From JAKAGZ01 sp964412105 (GTDB taxonomy: Bacteria; Bacteroidota; Ignavibacteria; Ignavibacteriales; Ignavibacteriaceae), in NCBI GenBank assembly GCA_964412105.1, contig CAYPNM010000001.1:62001-126000 (forward strand): a DNA stretch of 64,000 nt. Direction: 5' to 3'. Shown one piece after another: positions 16,275-24,675 of the stretch. The notes beneath the pieces were generated by a model, which was given only the letters and a program-made list of their open reading frames with translations, was not told where the DNA came from and did no database searches. Numbering within the stretch: position 1 is the first letter of the stretch; every line of letters begins with the position of its first letter. Made by a program: the position numbers and the translations under genes.

Positions 16275-18815
16275 ATGCTAAAATTAAATTACTTAAAATT
16301 AAGCCGATTCATTTCTGTAATCGCACTGGTTACATTAATACCGGCTTTTTCACTTTTTGCTCAGAACGGAACTGTAAAAGGTAATGTTTCTGATACAAAA
16401 GGAGTTGCGATTCCCTACGCAAACGTTGTGTTAATGGGCACAACTATGGGGGCTGCTGCAGATGTTAGCGGTAATTTTGTTATATCAAATGTTCCAGCAG
16501 GAAGTTACACATTGCGAGTAACAGTGATAGGCTATAAACAAAGCAGCGCAAATATAACAGTAACAGCCGGTGGAACAACAACACATAATTTTTCATTATC
16601 ACAGGATGTTCTCAATATGGAAAGTGTTGTAATTACAGGTACACCAGGCGGCATTGGTATAAAAAAGAAAGACGCTACATTTGCGATCACAACAATCTCT
16701 GGCAAGACTCTTGATCTTTTATCACCGCCAAGTACTGCGGCCGCATTAAGTCTCGTCCCAGGTGTTTGGTCTGAAAGTTCAGGTGGTGTTGCCGGTGCAA
16801 ATATATTCGTAAGAGGTTTACCTTCATCCGGCGATGCACCATTTGTTACTATGTCAATAAATGGCGCCCCAATTTACGGTACTGAGACTCTTTCATTCCT
16901 AGAACAAAGTAGTATATTCCGTATTGATGAGACAGTAGGGTCCACTGAAGCACTGCGCGGCGGGCCTAGCTCTGTTTACAATAATGGGGAAGCAGGATTA
17001 ACCGTAAACTTTAATCTGAAACAAGGAACGGATCAAACAAAAGGAAGAGTTAAGTATACTACGTCTGATTATAATACGCAAAGATTTGATGCTGTATTGA
17101 GTGGTCCTCTTGGAAACAAGTTCTATTATATGGTTGGTGGATATGCCAGAACTTCCCCTGGCGTAAGAAGCGCTCAATTTAATGCAGAAAAGGGTGCACA
17201 ATTTACTGGTGAATTAACAAAAGTTTTTGATAAAGGTGTTGTAAACGCTTTCGCTCGTTTTACAAACGATCATGGGCAATGGATATTACCTATGGCACTT
17301 GGAACCGGAAACGACCAGGGGACATTTGCACAGCTCGGCAATGCTACCCGTTACAGAGCTTTGAGAACAGGCATTAATGGTGATAGTACCCAGTTTGATT
17401 TTGCAGATGGTCGTGGATGGAAAGGAATAGTAAGTGGATTAAATTTTAACTATGAATTAGGTGCAGGTTGGGCAGTACGTAATAACCTCTCTTATACAAA
17501 CGGTGATGCAAACACTTTAGGATTTGTTCCTGACGGATCTCCATTTACCGCAACCAGTTTAATGTCATCATTGAATGTAAGTGCATTGCACACTAATGAT
17601 GGTCAAACTGTTTCTTCCGGCTGGTTGCAGAATTATGGATACTGGGTTGTATTAAAACATATTGAATCCATTACAAATGATGTAAGTTTAACTAATAATG
17701 AAATTGATAATCATAAAATTACTATTGGTGCTTTTCAGTCTTATTGGACATCAACTGATTTCTGGAATCTTGGCAATGATGTAACCGTGCTCAATGTTGC
17801 TAATGGAGGTATCATTACTGAAGCTCCGGTAGGAGCACCAGGATATACGATTAACGAAGCCGGCGATGCAAGAATGTCAGCTCTTTATGCAGGTGATTCC
17901 TGGCAGGTATCAGATCAGGTTAGGTTAGATTATGGTGCACGCTATGATTTCTTTAATCTTAACTATACTTTCGATGGTGGCGGGACATTCCCCGATGGAA
18001 TTCCTGATCTTGCTGCAAAACTTGATGGACACGATTGGGCAGGAACTTTCGCTATTAACTATGCTTTTGATGAAAGTACGAGTATATTTGCCCGTGCTTC
18101 AAAAGGATCTCTATTTCCCAATTTTGACGATGTCAGAAGTAATGTTTATAACTTAAAAAGCGGAACTGTAAACAAAGATACGAGTGGTAATATAGTAGGT
18201 GTTGATGCTACAGTTGAGCCAAATAAATTTAATCAATTTGAAGGTGGAATTAAGTTAGATCAGGGAGTTTACAGTTTATTCATTACCGGCTTCTGGAATA
18301 CAGTGCAACAATTTGACGGAGACGTATTGTCTAGCAGAGCAAATGCATTATTAGAAACAAGAACATTTGGAGCTGAAATTGACGGGGGATTGAGAGTGGA
18401 AGGTTTCCAGTTAAACGGAATAGCAACTTTTCAAAGCGGTAAAATAACAGATGCTCCCCTTGCACCAAATACAGTTGGAAACAAAATATGGCGCCAGCCG
18501 TCTTTCCAATTCCGCCTTGCACCAAGCTATGATTTTGCATTAAGTAATAATGTCTCAGCATCAATATTTGGATCACTCAAATATGTTGGTAAGCGCTGGA
18601 ATGACAGAACTAATGCATATCAACTTGATGCATTTACAAAAATTGATCTTGGTGTTTCTGTAGCTACAGCCAGTGGAATTACATTTAATGTTTATGGCGA
18701 TAACATTAATAACTCTCATGGATTAACTGAAGGTGATCCACGCAGCTCAACTGCACCAAACGGACGTCCTATCTTTGGTCGCTCTGTTAAATTCTCAGTT
18801 GCGGTTGATTTCTAG
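16275..18815 (+). CDS. TonB-dependent outer-membrane receptor
   Basis: An 846-residue receptor with a signal peptide (cleavage near FAQ, about residue 29). An N-terminal carboxypeptidase-regulatory-like domain (GTVKGNVSDTKGVAIPYANV) is followed by a plug domain (about 120-230) and a beta-barrel ending in ...RSVKFSVAVDF with a C-terminal Phe. AAAAAGGAG precedes the ATG. It is divergent from the binding-protein/kinase/regulator operon and shares a promoter motif with MFS-trehalase, so uptake of trehalose or an oligosaccharide across the outer membrane is the likely job. No SusD partner is present. Iron-chelate uptake cannot be excluded from sequence alone. Confidence 0.9.
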   Translation: MLKLNYLKLSRFISVIALVTLIPAFSLFAQNGTVKGNVSDTKGVAIPYANVVLMGTTMGAAADVSGNFVISNVPAGSYTLRVTVIGYKQSSANITVTAGGTTTHNFSLSQDVLNMESVVITGTPGGIGIKKKDATFAITTISGKTLDLLSPPSTAAALSLVPGVWSESSGGVAGANIFVRGLPSSGDAPFVTMSINGAPIYGTETLSFLEQSSIFRIDETVGSTEALRGGPSSVYNNGEAGLTVNFNLKQGTDQTKGRVKYTTSDYNTQRFDAVLSGPLGNKFYYMVGGYARTSPGVRSAQFNAEKGAQFTGELTKVFDKGVVNAFARFTNDHGQWILPMALGTGNDQGTFAQLGNATRYRALRTGINGDSTQFDFADGRGWKGIVSGLNFNYELGAGWAVRNNLSYTNGDANTLGFVPDGSPFTATSLMSSLNVSALHTNDGQTVSSGWLQNYGYWVVLKHIESITNDVSLTNNEIDNHKITIGAFQSYWTSTDFWNLGNDVTVLNVANGGIITEAPVGAPGYTINEAGDARMSALYAGDSWQVSDQVRLDYGARYDFFNLNYTFDGGGTFPDGIPDLAAKLDGHDWAGTFAINYAFDESTSIFARASKGSLFPNFDDVRSNVYNLKSGTVNKDTSGNIVGVDATVEPNKFNQFEGGIKLDQGVYSLFITGFWNTVQQFDGDVLSSRANALLETRTFGAEIDGGLRVEGFQLNGIATFQSGKITDAPLAPNTVGNKIWRQPSFQFRLAPSYDFALSNNVSASIFGSLKYVGKRWNDRTNAYQLDAFTKIDLGVSVATASGITFNVYGDNINNSHGLTEGDPRSSTAPNGRPIFGRSVKFSVAVDF

Positions 18816-18836
18816 GTTAATTTTAATTTTGTTTAT

Positions 18837-18868
18837 AAAAACCCGGTATGAAAATGCCGGGTTTTTTT
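18837..18868 (+). terminator. Rho-independent terminator after the TonB receptor
   Basis: AAAAACCCGG (18837-18846) pairs with CCGGGTTTTT (18857-18866); inner bases extend the stem to leave a GAAA loop. The T tract runs to 18868. Confidence 0.93.
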
Positions 18869-19101
18869 GTTCCAAAATAGTCTATTCTTACAAATTATTG
18901 TCTGCTAAATAGGAATTTAATTTATTGATTGAATAAAAGACATTTCTATCTCTATTGGGCAGAAATAAGCCTATTGATTTTAAATTACTGATTACAGGTA
19001 GTCACTTTCCATTTGTCCTAATTAATAATTTGTTAATCTTCGTTTTATGCTGCCTATCTTTTTAATTATTATCTTAGTAATTCAAAATTTAAGGATATTA
19101 T

Positions 19102-19998
19102 ATGCAATTGATAAGTGGTGTTAATGAAATAGATAATTTTCAAAAGATAGCTAGAAATATAAAACCTCACCCTGGAGAAATCCCATCAGTGCATGGGCTT
19201 GATATTTATGGAGAAACGATATCTTTGCTCGGCGAAGTTTGCGGGGATCATATAATTTACGTTGATTTTTCAAAAAGATTTAACCTAGATGAAAGGATCA
19301 AGCATGCGGAACTTATTAACAATTTGGAAGTCAGTAATAAACTAAAAGAGTTGAAGAATAAATCCGGAATTTTGCTTGCTGATGTAAGTGGTCACAGCAT
19401 TACCGACGCACTTTTAAATGCAATGCTTCACCAGGCTTTTCTTGTAGGTGCCAGTTATGAACTTTCAAGCTATGGCAACATTACAGTTGATCTTTTTGAA
19501 ACTATTAATCAGAGATTTTATCAATCATCCAGCATTGATAAATTCATAACTATGATATATGGTGAAATACAAAATAACGGTGATTTCAGGTTTATATCTG
19601 CGGGACATCCACTTCCTTTGATATTCTCCAATGAATTTAATAGAATAGTAAATATTGATAATCTTAATCTCATAAATTTTCCTCCTATTGGTACCCTGCC
19701 TTCTGAATCGGATATTGATGGTAAGAATGCGAAAGATGTTTTGGGTTATAAACAAAGATATGCAGTAAATACGCTTAATGTTATGGGCTATGGCGATATT
19801 TTAATTCTTTACACGGATGGTTTTACGGAACAGCAGAGCGGCGATTTAAACTATACAGTTGACAGGCTTGAAAAGCAATTAATTGCAACAAAGCACCTTT
19901 CAGCCAAAGAAATCTTTTTAGGTGTCAAATCTGATTTTATGAACTACTGTGTTTCTCCAGATGACGATGCGACAATGATTTTGATAAAGAAGATCTAG
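19102..19998 (+). CDS. PP2C-type (SpoIIE/RsbU) serine phosphatase
   Basis: A 298-residue stand-alone phosphatase of the SpoIIE family. Metal-binding motifs are visible in order: GEVCGDHIIYVDF, ADVSGHSITDALLNAML, FISAGHPLPLIF, ILYTDGFTE and DDDATMILI near the C-terminus. No receiver, GAF or HAMP domain precedes the catalytic domain. Family members dephosphorylate anti-anti-sigma factors or similar regulators; no such partner is encoded close by. It is flanked by a 286-bp upstream gap and a convergent cytochrome gene 17 bp downstream. Confidence 0.87.
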   Translation: MQLISGVNEIDNFQKIARNIKPHPGEIPSVHGLDIYGETISLLGEVCGDHIIYVDFSKRFNLDERIKHAELINNLEVSNKLKELKNKSGILLADVSGHSITDALLNAMLHQAFLVGASYELSSYGNITVDLFETINQRFYQSSSIDKFITMIYGEIQNNGDFRFISAGHPLPLIFSNEFNRIVNIDNLNLINFPPIGTLPSESDIDGKNAKDVLGYKQRYAVNTLNVMGYGDILILYTDGFTEQQSGDLNYTVDRLEKQLIATKHLSAKEIFLGVKSDFMNYCVSPDDDATMILIKKI

Positions 19999-20015
19999 TA
20001 ATTTTTAGATTTAAT

Positions 20016-20603
20016 TCATTTAGTTAAGGTTCTTATATAAGTAACTAAAGCCCAACGCTGATCTTTAGTCAGCGTATTTTTAAATGCGGGCATCGGTAAT
20101 TTGCCTGTTGTTATTTCCCAGAAAATTGCGCCGTCAGACTGGGCTTGAACTCTAGAAGAAGTCAGATCAGCTGGCTTGGGATGAAGTGATACCGCAACAG
20201 GTCCGTTCCCATCTCCATCTATTCCGTGACAAGTATAACATTGTTTCTGAAAGATTTCTTTACCTTCCCTGGTTGCCTTAACTATATCTTTTAAAGGATT
20301 AACTAAATTATCTGCGTCAGACGGAATTGTCCAATTATTATTTGATTTTTTTCTATTGTTATTTTTCCATCCCATCATATTTCCAGACATCATCATTCCA
20401 CCCATCATGCCTCGTGACATCATACCTTTACCCATCATTCCAGTATTATTATTTGATTGTGTCGTATCTAATACAGCAGGAGTAATGTTTGTACCACTGT
20501 TAAAGCTATATGAGTAAGAATGAAAGAATCCAAACGCCAAAACTACAAATAGACCGATACTTATAGTTAAAACTAACGACATTAAATTTTTTTTTTGTTT
20601 CAT
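20016..20603 (-). CDS. Membrane-anchored cytochrome c with Met-rich linker
   Basis: A 195-residue protein with one N-terminal helix (about 9-27), then a Gly/Met segment with 11 Met in residues 56-77, then a class I cytochrome domain. Heme is attached at CYTCH (Cys122, Cys125, His126) and the likely axial Met is in KLPMPAF. The cytochrome half is clearly paralogous to the one at 5122 (shared PKPA(D/N)LTS and QSDGAIFW(E/K)ITTG). Met-rich stretches can bind Cu(I), so a copper role is possible but not shown. Gene orientation is opposite to the phosphatase. Confidence 0.87.
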   Translation of the reverse strand: MKQKKNLMSLVLTISIGLFVVLAFGFFHSYSYSFNSGTNITPAVLDTTQSNNNTGMMGKGMMSRGMMGGMMMSGNMMGWKNNNRKKSNNNWTIPSDADNLVNPLKDIVKATREGKEIFQKQCYTCHGIDGDGNGPVAVSLHPKPADLTSSRVQAQSDGAIFWEITTGKLPMPAFKNTLTKDQRWALVTYIRTLTK

Positions 20604-21054
20604 TCTCTATATCCTATTAGACATCATAAATCCAATTTAAGATTTACAACCCTATGAATTAACGACTTTATATGTAATAAACGTACGTACTTAAAGTGTT
20701 GAAATCATTACATCTTTTTGCGAATCTTTTATAAATTTATGCTTAATCAGCTTTCTATAGAGTGTTTTAGATAGTTCTGGAATTCATATTGAAATTTTAA
20801 TTTATTCATCTAGTAAGCTTATTTTCTATCGTCTTGTTAATTCTCATATTTCTGTTAAATATTGCTTATTTCTTATTAACTTATCCTGAGTGTAATAAAT
20901 AAGGAAAAACAGCATTCCCAGGCAGGCCTTTTCTTGTTCAAAACGCAGTAAAAGCAAGACATTTTCCCACTGCACGATTGTCTTGTTTTTAACTGAAGCA
21001 ATAAATTACCTTAAAGTGCAGGTTCAGTTTTACTGATTTGTAATACGTAGAAAT
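20604..21054. other. Gene-poor interval with one hairpin
   Basis: No coding frame of note is seen between the cytochrome start and the tRNA terminator. A hairpin pairs CAAGACA (20956-20962) with TGTCTTG (20980-20986) and is followed by T5 on the plus strand; the opposite strand has CTTTT. It could end a short transcript in either direction. The alternating stretch CGTACGTAC near 20685 is the only other visible symmetry. Confidence 0.35.
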
Positions 21055-21084
21055 GAAAAATGCGAAAACAAATTGTTTTCGCAT
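21055..21084 (-). terminator. Terminator of the tRNA-Lys transcript
   Basis: On the minus strand, ATGCGAAAAC (21084-21075) pairs with GTTTTCGCAT (21069-21060) around a 5-nt loop, followed by a T tract (complement of the A run at 21056-21060). It lies 5 bp beyond the tRNA 3' end. Confidence 0.85.
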
Positions 21085-21089
21085 ATCAG

Positions 21090-21162
21090 TGCACCCTACC
21101 GGGCTCGAACCGGTGACCTGCTGATTAAGAGTCAGATGCTCTACCAACTGAGCTAAGGGTGC
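21090..21162 (-). tRNA. tRNA-Lys (anticodon CTT)
   Basis: A 73-nt cloverleaf: acceptor GCACCCT/AGGGTGC, D arm TTAGCTCAGTTGGTAGAGC, anticodon loop CTCTTAA (anticodon CTT, reads AAG), T arm with GGTTCGAGCC and discriminator A. The CCA end is not encoded. The outermost anticodon-stem pair (27-43) appears to be a U-C mismatch; the other four pairs are sound. Confidence 0.95.
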
Positions 21163-21300
21163 GCCGCAAAATTAAGGATTTTTGACCCGCTTTCAAAACT
21201 CTTTTGCTTCGTTTTGAGCTAATTTTTAATAAATTCTTAATTTTAGTTTAGTAATTTGATAGACAATATTTTATTGGTTATTAATTATTGGAAATTAAAT

Positions 21301-21549
21301 TTGGATAATTTTATCGGGTTTATAGCAGCTTTTTGCACGACTGTTTCTTTTATCCCTCAGGCTATTAAAGTCTATAAGACAAAAAAGACTAATGATATAA
21401 GTCTGGGCATGTTTATTCTTATGTCAACCGGAGTTGCATTATGGATTGCTTATGGCTTTTTAATTGCGTCAGCACCAGTCATAATTGCTAATGTTGTCAC
21501 ATTAATGTTAGCCGCTTATATACTTGTAATGAAGGTTAAACTTGAATAG
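21301..21549 (+). CDS. SemiSWEET (MtN3-like) sugar transporter
   Basis: A half-SWEET of three transmembrane helices. I choose TTG 21301 as the start. The resulting 82-residue protein begins MDNFIGFIAAFCTTVSFIPQ, matching where known SemiSWEETs begin, and GGAA lies 7 nt upstream. A longer form from TTG 21256 would add 15 untypical residues. The PQ motif (FIPQ) and the conserved Asn of ANVVTL are present. SemiSWEETs dimerise and move sugars such as glucose or sucrose down their gradient. It stands alone, convergent with the moxR gene (5 bp apart). Confidence 0.87.
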   Translation: MDNFIGFIAAFCTTVSFIPQAIKVYKTKKTNDISLGMFILMSTGVALWIAYGFLIASAPVIIANVVTLMLAAYILVMKVKLE

Positions 21550-21554
21550 ATAAA

Positions 21555-22550
21555 TTAGCCGGCAATTAATTTCTTTATAACTTCAATAGAAGAAATTCCC
21601 TCAGCTTCTGCATTGAAATTTGTTATTATTCTATGCCTAAGAACTGGAATCATTGCAGACTTAATATCATCAATATTTGGAGTAAACCTGCCTTGAGTTA
21701 TTGCACGTGTTTTGGCGGCCAGTAATAAATATTGAGAAGCTCTCGGTCCGGCTCCCCAACTTATCCAGTGTTTTATGAATTCTGGAGAATTGTTATTTGT
21801 TGGTCTTGTTCTGCTAACTATTTCAACTGCGAATTTAATAACATTTTCTGCAATCGGTACTTTTCTAACCAGATCCTGAAAATTAATTATTTCTTTAGCA
21901 TTTATAACCTTATTTAAAGTGGGCTTGTATTCGCTTGTTGTAGATTCGGCAATTTTCATTTCATCAGTAAATGAAGGATAATCGAGCCAAAGATTAAACA
22001 TGAACCTATCAAGCTGTGCTTCTGGAAGGGGATAAGTACCCTCCTGTTCGATCGGGTTTTGGGTTGCCAGTACAAAAAACGGTTCGGATAATGTTGAAGT
22101 AACTCCGGCGGTTGTGACCCTGTGTTCCTGCATTGCCTCAAGGAGTGCAGATTGTGTTTTAGGGGGTGTTCTATTTATTTCATCAGCGAGAATAACATTC
22201 GCGAATATTGGACCAGGAATAAAACGAAAATTTCTTTTTTTACTTACTGGATCTTCTTCCACCAGTTCAGTTCCGGTGATATCACTCGGCATAAGATCCG
22301 GAGTGAATTGAATTCGGCTGAATTTAAGATCAACTACTTCAGCAAGAGTTTTAATAAGCAATGTTTTAGCCAAACCTGGAACGCCAACAAGGAGACAGTG
22401 TCCGCGAGATAACAAGGAAATCAGGAGCTGATCAATAATTTCTTCCTGTCCGATAATAACTTTTGCTATTTCAGCTTTAATATTTTTTATAGCGTCATTG
22501 AGATGTTCTACAAGCTTTACATCATTTTTAAGATTTTCATCAGCTTTCAA
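21555..22550 (-). CDS. MoxR-family AAA+ ATPase
   Basis: A 331-residue ATPase. The Walker A variant GVPGLAKTLL is typical of MoxR, and Walker B is VILADEINRTPPKTQSALLEAMQE. Sensor 1 is FVLATQNPIEQEGTYPLPEAQLDRF, and a C-terminal AAA lid follows. MoxR proteins act as chaperones for maturation of complexes and usually precede DUF58/von Willebrand A genes. None is seen here: the next gene downstream is the unrelated SemiSWEET on the other strand. It lies 21 bp after the SurA-like gene and probably ends that operon. Confidence 0.93.
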   Translation of the reverse strand: MKADENLKNDVKLVEHLNDAIKNIKAEIAKVIIGQEEIIDQLLISLLSRGHCLLVGVPGLAKTLLIKTLAEVVDLKFSRIQFTPDLMPSDITGTELVEEDPVSKKRNFRFIPGPIFANVILADEINRTPPKTQSALLEAMQEHRVTTAGVTSTLSEPFFVLATQNPIEQEGTYPLPEAQLDRFMFNLWLDYPSFTDEMKIAESTTSEYKPTLNKVINAKEIINFQDLVRKVPIAENVIKFAVEIVSRTRPTNNNSPEFIKHWISWGAGPRASQYLLLAAKTRAITQGRFTPNIDDIKSAMIPVLRHRIITNFNAEAEGISSIEVIKKLIAG

Positions 22551-22571
22551 ACTTAATTCCCTTATTAATTT

Positions 22572-23843
22572 TTAAAGACGAACATCCCAATATATTTTCT
22601 TTTTTAATTCTTTTATCCAATCCTGATATTCCTGCTGCTTTTTATTCTGGTCAGCAAGTTTCTGCAACTCATTGAAATCCTCTTTAAGATTTGCCGGATG
22701 TTGAGGGATTCTTTTTTCAAGGTAGATGATATGATATCCGTAATTACCGCCTCCGAGATCGATTCTTTTTGGAAAACTTATATCACCTTGTTTCATTGTA
22801 GCAATAGCATCAGATATGGTTTTATCAAGCTGACTGATATAGAAGGTTCCTAATTCGCCGCCAAAAGCTGCTGATTCTTTATCTTCGCTGTATTTTTTTG
22901 CATAATATGCAAAAGTATTCTTCTTGTTAATAATGCTATCACGAATATCAGAAAGGAATTCAATTGCTTTTAGATCTGCCTGCTCGCTCTTTTTAATTTT
23001 AATAAGAATGTGTCTGGTGTGAATTGATTCACCTCGTTTTTCCAAAAGCTGGATGATATGGAATCCGACAGGAGTTTCAACCACATCTGATAATTGCCCT
23101 GGTTTAAGAGCAAATGCAGCAGATTCAAATTCTGGATAGAATACACCACGCTTAACGAAACCAAGATCACCGCCGTTTTTTGCGCTCGCCGGATCTTCGG
23201 AATATTTTTTAGCCATAGTTGCAAAGTCAGCTCCGGCCTTTATAGAATCGAGTATCGCCTGAGCAAATGCCTTGTATTTCTCTTTTGTTGCTTCGGAAGC
23301 CTCGGGAATCTTTAAAATATGAGCAATCTGCACTTTTTCGGGTATTATTCCCAAGCTATCCTTGTAGGTATTAAAAAAATCTTCTACTTCTCTTCTGGTG
23401 GCAACCACATCTCCAAATTTTTTCTCTTGAAGCTTTTGAATCATTACGTTTTTTCTAACGCCATCCCTGAGCTCTCTTTTAATTTTTTCAATATTCGCTC
23501 CATAAATCTGTTCCACCTGCTCTTTTGAACCGTACTGTTGAATGAAATAATTTATTTGATAATCTACTCTCTGGTTTACTTCATCGTCACTGACCTGGAT
23601 AGAATCATAAACTGCCTGAGCATAAACAAGATCTTCATCGATCATATTATTAAGAATTTGTTCTTTGAGACCAGGCTGATCCGGATTGATTTTCTGTTGA
23701 GCAGCATATGTCTGCACTTGAAAATCAAGTTCACTTTGAAGTATAATTTCATTATCAACCACCGCAACAATTTTGTCCAAAACCTGCTGCGAGTATAAAT
23801 TACAAGCAGCAAATAATAAGAAAACAAAAATTTTTAATTTCAT
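22572..23843 (-). CDS. SurA-like periplasmic peptidyl-prolyl isomerase
   Basis: Start placed at ATG 23843: AGGA lies just upstream and the protein then opens with a clean signal peptide (MKLKIFVFLLFAACNLYSQQ). The 423-residue product has a SurA_N chaperone region (DKIVAVVDNEIILQSELD) and two parvulin domains. These are recognised by AHILKIPEAS...SEDPASAKNGGDLGFVKRG and RHILIKIKKS...SEDKESAAFGGELGTF. It should help outer-membrane protein folding in the periplasm. It starts 1 bp after the preceding lipoprotein gene. Confidence 0.9.
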   Translation of the reverse strand: MKLKIFVFLLFAACNLYSQQVLDKIVAVVDNEIILQSELDFQVQTYAAQQKINPDQPGLKEQILNNMIDEDLVYAQAVYDSIQVSDDEVNQRVDYQINYFIQQYGSKEQVEQIYGANIEKIKRELRDGVRKNVMIQKLQEKKFGDVVATRREVEDFFNTYKDSLGIIPEKVQIAHILKIPEASEATKEKYKAFAQAILDSIKAGADFATMAKKYSEDPASAKNGGDLGFVKRGVFYPEFESAAFALKPGQLSDVVETPVGFHIIQLLEKRGESIHTRHILIKIKKSEQADLKAIEFLSDIRDSIINKKNTFAYYAKKYSEDKESAAFGGELGTFYISQLDKTISDAIATMKQGDISFPKRIDLGGGNYGYHIIYLEKRIPQHPANLKEDFNELQKLADQNKKQQEYQDWIKELKKKIYWDVRL

Positions 23844-23844
23844 A

Positions 23845-24675
23845 CTAATCCTGATTTTTGACCTCAATGTTATTTTCTGAATAGAGCTCTTTTATATAAT
23901 TTCTGATGAATTCATCTTTTTTATTAGCTATTATTCTGTTCTCAATCTCATCCCTAATATACTCCAACGGCAGAATTGAATCCTGTGGAACTTTGTTAAC
24001 CAATTGTACAATGGAGAAATCATTTTGTCTATTAGAAAATATAATACTCACCTCGTTTGGATTCAGTTCTTTAACTATTCGGCTTAAGGATGCCGGCTGC
24101 AGTTCATAATCGTAGTACAATTTATTTACAGTAACATTGATAATGGAAGTATCACCCTTAAAAGCATTTATAGCGCGATTCCAGTCAGTTTCCAACAATG
24201 TAGATCGAAATTTTATAGCTTTATCTTCATTATTAAAGTTGATTACGTTAATAACGTAGCTATCATAGAAGGCCTTAAAATCGTTTTTATTGTTTTCGTA
24301 AAAGTCTTCGATCTGTTTGCTGCTAATTTTTTCCTTCTCTTTCAGGTAAACTTGATTTAACAGAAGAGTAACTGCCAATTCTTTTTTTGATTCATCCGTG
24401 AGTCTTTTATAAAGGCTGTCGTCGGTTATTCCTTCTTTTATTGCTTTCTGATAAAGAAGTTCATTGTTAATCCAATTTCTTATAATTTCATCCTTATAAA
24501 AGTTTTTATTGTCCGCAGTCTGCAGCATATTATTCAGCTCTTCCTGTGTTAGAAATTTATCATTAACACGTGCAACATACTCTTTTTTCTCAGGCTCTTT
24601 TGTGCATCCCGCTAAAATCACAGAGATAAAAAGAATAAAAATGAAATTATTATTTATTTGCCAGTAATTCTTCAA
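23845..24675 (-). CDS. SurA/PpiC-related lipoprotein, probably chaperone-like
   Basis: A 276-residue lipoprotein (lipobox VILAGC, Cys24) with a SurA-N-like helical segment (YVARVNDKFLTQEELNNML, WINNELLYQKAIKEGI). The central part shows remnants of a rotamase-like topology but no convincing parvulin active-site pattern, so it may act only as a holdase. The start overlaps the preceding gene by 26 bp and the stop lies 1 bp from the next start, which implies tight translational coupling in a three-gene folding-factor operon. Confidence 0.75.
   Translation of the reverse strand: MKNYWQINNNFIFILFISVILAGCTKEPEKKEYVARVNDKFLTQEELNNMLQTADNKNFYKDEIIRNWINNELLYQKAIKEGITDDSLYKRLTDESKKELAVTLLLNQVYLKEKEKISSKQIEDFYENNKNDFKAFYDSYVINVINFNNEDKAIKFRSTLLETDWNRAINAFKGDTSIINVTVNKLYYDYELQPASLSRIVKELNPNEVSIIFSNRQNDFSIVQLVNKVPQDSILPLEYIRDEIENRIIANKKDEFIRNYIKELYSENNIEVKNQD

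Noticed and set aside
16275..18815. SusC of a polysaccharide utilisation locus
   Set aside because: No SusD gene adjoins and the receptor is 846 residues, shorter than typical SusC; a plain TonB-dependent receptor fits better.
18940..18975. Sigma-54 promoter before the PP2C phosphatase
   Set aside because: A GG-N10-GC pattern exists but the -12 element is AAGC rather than TTGC, and the site is over 120 bp from the start codon; likely chance.
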